From: an uncultured Oscillospiraceae bacterium
GTDB taxonomy: Bacteria; Bacillota; Clostridia; Oscillospirales; Ruminococcaceae
Direction: 5' to 3'
DNA length: 37,253 nucleotides
NCBI GenBank assembly: GCA_934486875.1
Contig: CAKSPU010000024.1
Span: 1-37,253 of the forward strand
Part shown: in pieces, positions 10,444 through 16,002 of the stretch
How positions within the stretch are numbered: position 1 is the stretch's first letter
Layout: each line of letters opens with the position of its first letter
Notes under the pieces: generated by a model
Databases searched by the model: none
Seen by the model: only the letters and a program-made list of their open reading frames with translations
Told to the model about the DNA's origin: nothing
Translations under genes and position numbers: made by a program

Positions 10444-11568
10444 TCACCCCTTTGTTTCCGTAACGCTGCCCTTGCTCACGGTGAAAAGCTTTCCCTCCGC
10501 AGTTTCCACAGCCCTGCTGTCGCAGCAGGTGATAAATACCTGCATACCCTCGATATTTTCAAGGATAAATCTCTGCCTGCCTGAGTCAAGCTCGCTGAGA
10601 ACATCGTCAAGGAGCATAACGGGAGCATCTCCCGTCTGGTCTTTGATTATCTTTGCCTGAGCTATCTTCATAGCAAGGGCGGTGCTTCTCTGCTGACCCT
10701 GAGAGCCGAACTCCCTTACGGGAAGCCCGTTTATCAGGGCACACACATCATCACGGTGAATGCCGCAGAGTGTATATCCTGCCCTGATGTCGTCATCGGC
10801 ATTGTTTCTGAGTCTGTCAAGATATATCTCAAAAAGCTCGCCCTCGTGGTCAGTCCTGCCGTCAAGACGCTTGTATATAGTTGACTGATAGTATAATTTT
10901 AAATTTTCATTACCATCTGTAATTTTATTATATAAACTTTCAGTATAACTATTCAAATTATTACAATAAGTATCACGGATAACGGATATATATGCTCCTG
11001 TTTTTGCAAGCTGAACGTCCCATACATCGAGCATAGACCTGTCCGCCCTGCCGTAGGCTATTTCCTTGATAAGAGCATTCCGCTGCCCGAGCAGCCCGTC
11101 ATACTTGTTAAGAGCGTATACGAACGATCTTTTCAGCTGCGAAGCGGAAAGATCTATAAAACTCCGTCGGTTGTCGGGAGAACCTTTTGCAAGCGCCAGA
11201 TCCTCGGGAGTGAACACCACGCATTTAAGATTGCCGAAAAGCTTTGACAAAAGGGGAATTTTCACGCCGTTTAGGGTGATATTTTTCTCCTTTACCGAGC
11301 TTTTTTTTACCTCGAACTCAATTTTCTGATTTCTGAAGGAGTCTTTAAATTCAAGGCATATCTGCGCCTTATCCTTGTCAAAGCCGATAAAATCCCTGTC
11401 TCTCGTGCCACGAAATGAGCGGCAGCCCGTCATAAGCCACAGAGCCTCGATAAAATTGGTCTTTCCCTGGGCATTGTCGCCGCAGAGAATATTCATTTTT
11501 TCGTGGGGAAATATATCCGCAGCGGACAGATTTTTATATCCGTCGGCGCAAACGTGGGTTATTATCAT
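10444..11568 (-). CDS. recF: DNA replication and repair protein RecF
   Basis: An SMC-like ATPase that loads RecA at single-strand gaps with RecO and RecR. It has 374 residues. Walker A is GDNAQGKTN (30-38), the ABC-type signature is FGSQGQQRSTALAMKIAQ, and Walker B is VMLLDDVLSELD. It starts within the stop of the S4-domain gene (TGATG), so the two are translationally coupled. An AT-rich stretch at about 10,880-10,980, coding for NNLNSYTESLYNKIT and its surroundings, has codon use unlike the rest of the gene. Confidence 0.96.
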   Translation of the reverse strand: MIITHVCADGYKNLSAADIFPHEKMNILCGDNAQGKTNFIEALWLMTGCRSFRGTRDRDFIGFDKDKAQICLEFKDSFRNQKIEFEVKKSSVKEKNITLNGVKIPLLSKLFGNLKCVVFTPEDLALAKGSPDNRRSFIDLSASQLKRSFVYALNKYDGLLGQRNALIKEIAYGRADRSMLDVWDVQLAKTGAYISVIRDTYCNNLNSYTESLYNKITDGNENLKLYYQSTIYKRLDGRTDHEGELFEIYLDRLRNNADDDIRAGYTLCGIHRDDVCALINGLPVREFGSQGQQRSTALAMKIAQAKIIKDQTGDAPVMLLDDVLSELDSGRQRFILENIEGMQVFITCCDSRAVETAEGKLFTVSKGSVTETKG

Positions 11569-11798
11569 CAGACTACCTCGAGCCTCAGTGTGATATCCTC
11601 GGCGCAGATCTCGGCAACATCGCCGGGACGGAGCTTTTTGCCTCTCATAGTGCAGACCTCCCCGTTTACCTTAACGATGCCCGAAGCCACCATATCCTTG
11701 GCTTCCGAGCCGATATCCGCAGCACCCGAGAATTTAAGGAGCTGCTGGAGCTTGATAAATTCTGTTGTTATTTTTATCTGTTCGGTCCGGATCTCCAT
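11568..11798 (-). CDS. S4-domain RNA-binding protein (YaaA/RlbA type)
   Basis: A 76-residue protein that is essentially one S4 RNA-binding domain: IKLQQLLKFSGAADIGSEAK, then VNGEVCTMRGKKLRPGDV. It corresponds to the small protein encoded between dnaN and recF in many Firmicutes (YaaA in B. subtilis), thought to act in ribosome biogenesis. It lies 22 bases after dnaN and overlaps recF by one base. AAAGG precedes the ATG by about 12 bases. Confidence 0.92.
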   Translation of the reverse strand: MEIRTEQIKITTEFIKLQQLLKFSGAADIGSEAKDMVASGIVKVNGEVCTMRGKKLRPGDVAEICAEDITLRLEVV

Positions 11799-11820
11799 TT
11801 TTCATCGACCTTTCGGGAAA

Positions 11821-12927
11821 TTATTCTGATTTAAGTCTTACGGGAAGAACGAGGAATGTGAATGCATCGCCCTCCACGGGAACTATCTTCATAGGTGAAA
11901 GACCGCCGTTCAGGAGAAGCTTTACCTTGTCCGACTCGGAAGCCTTGAGCGCATCGAGAAGATACTTGCAGTTAAAGCCTATCTCCACCTTGTTTCCGTT
12001 CATATCAATATTGAAAACATCGGAAAGCTTTCCGAGAGATGTGGAGCAGCTTATCCTTACCTGACCATCACCGAAAGAGCACTTTACGGGAGCCTTTGTC
12101 TGCTCGACGATAAGCAGTGAGCAGCGTTCAAGACTGGCGATAAGGTCTTTTGTGTTGAGAATGATCTCGGTGTTGTGATTCTGGGGGATAGAGCCCTTGT
12201 AATTGTGGAACTCTCCCTCGAGAAGTCTTGAAATAACGGTATATCCGCTGATGCCGAAAGCGATGTGCTTTCTTGAAACGTACAAATTCACCGGCTTTTC
12301 GTCATCGTCTTTCAGAAGCTTTGATACCTCGGAAAGAGCCTTTGACTTAACGACAAAGTGATATCTGTCCTCGGTGTTCAGTTTTTCTGTTCTTACCGCA
12401 AGTCTGAAGCCGTCAATGGCAACAAGATTGAAAATGCCGTTCTCGATATCGAAAAGCTCACCTGTAAGTATTGGCTTATTATCCGAAACGGATACAGCGA
12501 AAATGGTCTGGCTTATCATATTTTTGAGCAGTCCCTGGGAAACGCTTACGCAGTCGGAGGTGTCATAGTCGGGGATAGCGGGGTAATCATCGGCGGAAAG
12601 AGCAAGGATATTATACTCAGCGTCGCCGCCCTTGATAGTAGCTTTGAGCTTTTCGTCAATTTCCACCACCACGTTTTCAGAGGGCATTTTCCTCACGATC
12701 TCGGAAAAAAGCTTTGCATTCACGGTGAACTCGCCGTGGTCCTCGGACTGCACCTCGATAACTGTTCTGATGCCAAGCTCCAGATCATAGCCTGTAAGCT
12801 CCAGCTCGTTTTTGTTAAGATACATTTTTATTCCCTCAAGGGCGGTAACCGGGGATTTTACGGGAACAGCCCTCGAAACATTATTAACAGCCTCATTGAG
12901 AACAGACTGCTTGCAGATAAACTTCAT
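11821..12927 (-). CDS. dnaN: DNA polymerase III beta subunit (sliding clamp)
   Basis: The ring-shaped clamp that tethers the replicase to DNA, 368 residues, normal for the family with three clamp domains. The N-terminus MKFICKQSVLNEAVNNVSRAV, VAIDGFRLAVR in the middle and the C-terminal MKIVPVEGDAFTFLVLPVRL are characteristic; the last forms part of the client-binding pocket. AAAGGAAG precedes the ATG. Here dnaN is 980 bases from dnaA, much further than usual, because most of oriC lies between the two genes. I cannot identify a convincing dnaN promoter in the AT-rich DNA upstream. Confidence 0.97.
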   Translation of the reverse strand: MKFICKQSVLNEAVNNVSRAVPVKSPVTALEGIKMYLNKNELELTGYDLELGIRTVIEVQSEDHGEFTVNAKLFSEIVRKMPSENVVVEIDEKLKATIKGGDAEYNILALSADDYPAIPDYDTSDCVSVSQGLLKNMISQTIFAVSVSDNKPILTGELFDIENGIFNLVAIDGFRLAVRTEKLNTEDRYHFVVKSKALSEVSKLLKDDDEKPVNLYVSRKHIAFGISGYTVISRLLEGEFHNYKGSIPQNHNTEIILNTKDLIASLERCSLLIVEQTKAPVKCSFGDGQVRISCSTSLGKLSDVFNIDMNGNKVEIGFNCKYLLDALKASESDKVKLLLNGGLSPMKIVPVEGDAFTFLVLPVRLKSE

Positions 12928-13019
12928 TTTTATTCTTCCTTTCTGTGTACATACGAATTATGTTTTTGCATATCTGAAAAAGTAACAGGAGGTATTTCAG
13001 AATGTAACCCTCTGATTAC

Positions 13020-13086
13020 AATAAAATTACATTCGGGACTTTAGTGATTACAAAACAGTAACAACACAAAACAAATAATTACAAAA
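13020..13086. other. Candidate DNA unwinding element
   Basis: AT-rich DNA directly beyond the DnaA-trio on the dnaN side, mostly A on the plus strand and T on the other. It includes two ATTACAAAA motifs (13047-13055 and 13078-13086). By position it corresponds to the strand-opening region next to the trio in B. subtilis. The boundaries are approximate. Confidence 0.6.
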
Positions 13087-13104
13087 TAGTAACAGTAATA
13101 GTAG
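13087..13104 (-). other. DnaA-trio element
   Basis: Read on the minus strand this is CTA CTA TTA CTG TTA CTA, six consecutive trinucleotides. The complementary strand reads 3'-GAT GAT AAT GAC AAT GAT, matching the DnaA-trio pattern 3'-(G/A)A(T/N). It closely resembles the B. subtilis trio as I remember it. It directly abuts a box candidate, AATTCAACA (13105-13113), on the side away from the AT-rich region. DnaA is expected to assemble from the box along one strand of the trio and melt the adjacent DNA. Confidence 0.75.
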
Positions 13105-13452
13105 TGTTGAATTTATCGAAAACTCTGTCAAAGCCTTTTGTGAACGGGCTTTTCTATCCGACAAAGGTACGTTGAAAGAAAGGCTCGTTTTTTTGAATGT
13201 GTTTGAAACCGTTTTTCAGTCACTCCACGGCGTTAAAACCGTTGAAAGTTTCCGAAAAGATAACAGCCTTTCGCTGAAAGAAAGGTTGAAAACTTAAGCG
13301 GTCATATCTTTTTGGAAAAATTTCTGTTGAAAAAACCGATTATACATTTTGTAATACCAAAATGTAACATCTTGTAACCATTTTGTAACTGTGATTTACG
13401 GCATCTGAAAGTTTTGAACACTTAATTCAACAACCTGTTGAAAACTGTTGAT

Positions 13453-13512
13453 ATAACTTTCTGTAAAATCAAACTTTAAGTATAATTCAAATTTGATTTT
13501 ACAGAAAGTTAT
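13453..13512. repeat. 21-bp perfect inverted repeat in oriC
   Basis: ATAACTTTCTGTAAAATCAAA at 13453-13473 is repeated as its exact reverse complement at 13492-13512, with an 18-base AT-rich spacer. Box candidates lie immediately on its left (13436, 13446) and one overlaps its right arm (13510). A second pair, TTTACGGCAT (13395-13404) with ATGCCGTAAA (13525-13534), encloses it. No T-run follows on either strand, so a terminator is unlikely; a cruciform or a dimeric protein site is possible. Confidence 0.85.
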
Positions 13513-13715
13513 TGAAAATTGCTTATGCCGTAAAGGCAATATATGGGATTTTTGGCTTCAATAGGTGATTTTTGAATTTCTGTTGAAAAAGTTACATTTT
13601 GTAACTTTTTGTAACCGTCTTGTAATGCTGCTGTTGAAAGTTGATTTTAAGGGGTTTAAGGGGCAATGTGCTTGCGTATATTTTGTTAAGGGCTGCGACA
13701 CTAACGATCCCATAG

Positions 13716-13750
13716 AATTGAAAAGCCCTCTGTCGCAGGGCTTTTCAATT
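13716..13750 (-). terminator. Probable dnaA terminator hairpin
   Basis: A perfect 14-bp stem (13716-13729 with 13737-13750) with a 7-base loop lies about 160 bases past the dnaA stop. The right half of the stem is U-rich on both strands, but only a short T-run follows, so it is a plausible rather than ideal terminator. It would keep dnaA transcription from running through the unwinding region. Confidence 0.6.
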
Positions 13751-13769
13751 TTGCGGAGCTACTTTCAGG

Positions 13770-13880
13770 ATAAGGGGATTTCGCAGTAAACTTTGTTTAC
13801 TATTGCGGAACAGCGACAAGGGGCGCTGCCCTTTGGAAACCCGCAAGCCTTTGAAAAGGCTTGATCGAAACTTTTACCTT
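13770..13880. repeat. Dispersed repeat, copy B (diverged)
   Basis: Shares AAGGGGATTTCGC and the block GGGCGCTGCCCTTTGGAAACCCGC with the copy near 15758-15813. It then continues with the hairpin AAGCCTTTGAAAAGGCTT instead of CCACCTTTGAAAAGGTGG. The compensating changes in both arms show that the hairpin is conserved as a structure. Confidence 0.75.
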
Positions 13881-13907
13881 TTGGAGTTCCGTTAATTTGC
13901 TTGTTTT

Positions 13908-15257
13908 TTAGCTTGATGCGCCCTTGATATTTCTGATAATATCCTCGATAGTTTCCTTTGTGCCGGGATCATTCGCAACGGCTTCGGAAATGCTGTCGAT
14001 ATAGAATGAAACGGTGGAATGATTCTTGCCGCCAAGCTCTGCTCCGATATTCTGGAGGGAAAGCTGTGTCATTTCCTTTATAACGTATGCTGCGACCTTT
14101 CTTGCTGTGGATATCTGTGAAGAGCGCTTCATACTTCTTATATCGTCGCTTGTAACGCCGTAAATGCCCGCCACCTCGCTGATTATCCTGTCAACGGTAA
14201 CGGGAGCTATGGAATCATCGCTGAGGATCTCCCTTATGGCGTTCATTGCCTGGGTCATCGTGGGGGGAGTGCCCATAAGGTGCTGAGAGGCTTTGAGCTT
14301 TTTAACGCAGCCCTCCAGCTGTCTTATGTCGGCTTTGAGCCTTGTTGCGATAGTTTCTACCACGTCATTTGTAAGGGTGAGATTCAGAAGGTCTGCTTTT
14401 CGCTTGATTATGGCGACTCTCGTTTCAAAATCGGGCGGGGTTATATCTGCGATAAGACCCCACTCAAACCTTGTCCTTATACGCTCTTCAAGGGTCTTGA
14501 TATCCTTGGGAGGGCGGTCCGAGGTGAGGATTATCTGCTTGCCCTGGCTGTGGAGCTCGTTAAAGGTGTGGAAAAATTCCTCCTGTGTGGATTCCTTTCC
14601 CGAGATGAACTGGATATCGTCCATAAGCAGCACGTCGGCGCTGCGGTATTTTTTTCTGAAAGCGTGGGTGGTCTGCTCCCTGATAGCGTTTATAAGCTCA
14701 TTTGTGAAAGCCTCGCCCGTAACGTAGATTATGTTTGTTTCGGGCTTGTTTGTTTTAATTGCATTTGAAACGGCAGTGAGCAGATGTGTCTTTCCGAGAC
14801 CCGAGGGACCGTGGATAAACAGAGGGTTATAAACTCCGCCCTGATTTTTGGAAACGGCAACACAGGCAGCGTGGGCAAATTCATTTGATTTTCCCACGAT
14901 AAAGGTATCAAAGGTATAGTCATATTCGGCGTTTGAAAAAGTAAGCTCCAGCTCTTCCCTGTCCTTTATGGGTCTGGAGTCATTTTCATCTGAAAGCTCG
15001 GCGGGAGAAATGTTTATCTCCACATCAAAGCCCATAACATCAAGAAAAGCGTCCTTCAGCAATTTTTCGTAATTTTTCATTATGATGTCTTTTTGGAATT
15101 TGGACTGTACTGTAAAGTAAGCCACATTATCCTCAAGCTTTACGGGCTTTATTGAGTGTATCCACATATCGTAAGCCACAGCGGTAAGCTCGCCGTTCAC
15201 GACTTTTCGGTGGATAACTTCGAGGACCTTTTCAAAAACCTCGTCGAAAGATTTCAT
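13908..15257 (-). CDS. dnaA: Chromosomal replication initiator DnaA
   Basis: The AAA+ initiator that binds boxes at oriC, oligomerises and melts DNA. It has 449 residues in four domains: N-terminal domain I (1-80), a short linker, and an AAA+ core with Walker A GPSGLGKTHL (150-159) and Walker B VLLMDDIQ (209-216). The C-terminal helix-turn-helix domain has STARKVAAYV and the signature GGKNHSTV at 409-416. The usual signature is GGRDHTTV, so the position of E. coli Asp433, a base-reading residue, is Asn412 here, and Thr435 is Ser414. AGAGG precedes the ATG by about 7 bases. A promoter lies 126-154 bases upstream. oriC box candidates flank the gene on both sides. Confidence 0.97.
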   Translation of the reverse strand: MKSFDEVFEKVLEVIHRKVVNGELTAVAYDMWIHSIKPVKLEDNVAYFTVQSKFQKDIIMKNYEKLLKDAFLDVMGFDVEINISPAELSDENDSRPIKDREELELTFSNAEYDYTFDTFIVGKSNEFAHAACVAVSKNQGGVYNPLFIHGPSGLGKTHLLTAVSNAIKTNKPETNIIYVTGEAFTNELINAIREQTTHAFRKKYRSADVLLMDDIQFISGKESTQEEFFHTFNELHSQGKQIILTSDRPPKDIKTLEERIRTRFEWGLIADITPPDFETRVAIIKRKADLLNLTLTNDVVETIATRLKADIRQLEGCVKKLKASQHLMGTPPTMTQAMNAIREILSDDSIAPVTVDRIISEVAGIYGVTSDDIRSMKRSSQISTARKVAAYVIKEMTQLSLQNIGAELGGKNHSTVSFYIDSISEAVANDPGTKETIEDIIRNIKGASS

Positions 15258-15382
15258 AGAAAACCTCTTTCCAAAGCGGAAAACCGCTGAAAAAATAAAA
15301 AGAAATGCGCAGCAGCCCGTTTATTTATAAAGATCGTCGGATAATTGACCTGCAAAAGGGCATACACACACTATTCTAATAA

Positions 15383-15411
15383 ATTATACCATAAACCTGC
15401 CGAAATTGCAA
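15383..15411 (-). promoter_or_regulatory. dnaA promoter
   Basis: On the minus strand TTGCAA (15411-15406) and TATAAT (15388-15383) are separated by exactly 17 bases, a good sigma-A promoter. It would give a leader of about 120 bases before the dnaA ATG. Two box candidates lie 73-104 bases further upstream, so autoregulation by DnaA is possible. Confidence 0.8.
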
Positions 15412-15483
15412 GGGGTAAAGACAGATTTTTCACTTAATTAAAGGTATATTTAAATATAGAATAGGTATGTCGGGCAAAAATAT

Positions 15484-15515
15484 CTTTCAACAGTGTTTTT
15501 TCAGAGTGTTGAAAG
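15484..15515. promoter_or_regulatory. DnaA-box pair upstream of dnaA
   Basis: CTTTCAACA at 15484-15492 and its exact reverse complement TGTTGAAAG at 15507-15515 form a convergent pair with a 14-base gap. They match the motif clustered in the dnaA-dnaN interval and would form the second lobe of a bipartite origin, or a DnaA autoregulatory site. The assignment depends on the non-canonical box hypothesis. Confidence 0.55.
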
Positions 15516-15610
15516 TTAAAATAGAATTGTTTTAAGTTTAAGAAAACTTTAAGTCTGCAAAAAAAATGGTCTTATGAAAGCTGTACAAAAAGTTCGGGGG
15601 AGTTGTTTTG

Positions 15611-15639
15611 TCTAAAACGTTCCACCGGAACGTTTTAGA
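15611..15639. repeat. 13-bp perfect palindrome, parS-like
   Basis: TCTAAAACGTTCC and GGAACGTTTTAGA are separated by ACC. The centre GTTCCACCGGAAC resembles the parS centre GTTCCACGTGGAAC but is one base shorter. There is no T-run after it, so it is not an obvious terminator. Confidence 0.8.
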
Positions 15640-15659
15640 GGTTTAGCAAGTCCGTACCG

Positions 15660-15895
15660 TTAAAAGGGGAGTGCGATCTGGTGAAGCAAACTTCACCTAC
15701 GCCTCCCCTCGAAATGCTTTCGCATTTCTCACCCCTTGCTCCGTTTTTTTGAAATAAGGGGATTTCGCCCTCTGCGGAGGACGACCAAAGGGCGCTGCCC
15801 TTTGGAAACCCGCCACCTTTGAAAAGGTGGACGAAACTTTTACTGTTGAGTTTATTTGTGCATTTTTTTCGTTATGCTACTTTTTCTGCAAGCTG
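15660..15895. repeat. Composite dispersed repeat block, copy C
   Basis: A folded module (AGGGGAG 15665-15671 with CTCCCCT 15703-15709, enclosing GGTGAAG/CTTCACC) is followed by a GAAATGC/GCATTTC hairpin (15711-15728). Next come AAGGGGATTTCGC, a GGGCGCTGCCCTTTGGAAACCCGC segment shared with 13.8 kb, and the 84-base segment shared with 1698-1782. No protein is encoded. It looks like a mosaic of host repeats. Confidence 0.75.
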
Positions 15896-16002
15896 TGCTT
15901 AAAGTTTAAGAAAACTTTAAGCTCCCCGATATAGAATATAGACATCACAAGGAAAACAAGTGATAAATACCGATAATAATTTCCCGAAAGGAATGGTAAT
16001 TT

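Larger units (their letters stand above)
12928..13907. other. oriC: Chromosomal origin oriC, main part (dnaA-dnaN interval)
   Basis: A 980-base AT-rich gap without a gene. In minus-strand (dnaA-sense) order it holds: a dispersed repeat, a strong hairpin, a cluster of TTTTCAACA-like boxes (13105-13640), a DnaA-trio (13087-13104), and AT-rich DNA toward dnaN. Box candidates are at 13105, 13170, 13240, 13284, 13325, 13424, 13436, 13446, 13510, 13581 and 13632. Three of them (13325, 13436, 13581) read exactly TGTTGAAAA on the plus strand. A second motif, TTTTGTAAC, recurs through the same stretch. The layout matches the incC side of the B. subtilis origin. The origin call is strong from context; the exact boxes need testing. 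Confidence 0.88.
15534..15921. repeat. 20-bp direct repeats flanking an inserted block
   Basis: AAGTTTAAGAAAACTTTAAG occurs at 15534-15553 and again at 15902-15921. Between them lie 348 bases made almost entirely of palindromes and dispersed-repeat sequence. The motif is itself partly palindromic (CTTAAAGTTT/AAACTTTAAG in the right copy). The two copies could be a target-site duplication made when the block inserted, or two operators; the sequence alone does not decide. Confidence 0.7.

Noticed and set aside
13565..13789. Possible 74-residue ORF in the origin interval
   Set aside because: It crosses box motifs, the TTTTGTAAC array and a terminator-like hairpin, has no ribosome-binding site, and resembles no protein.
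15611..15639. Considered as a sixth parS site
   Set aside because: The centre is ACC-GG rather than ACGTGG, so the palindrome has odd length and the half-sites are mis-spaced for ParB; kept only as a parS-like finding.
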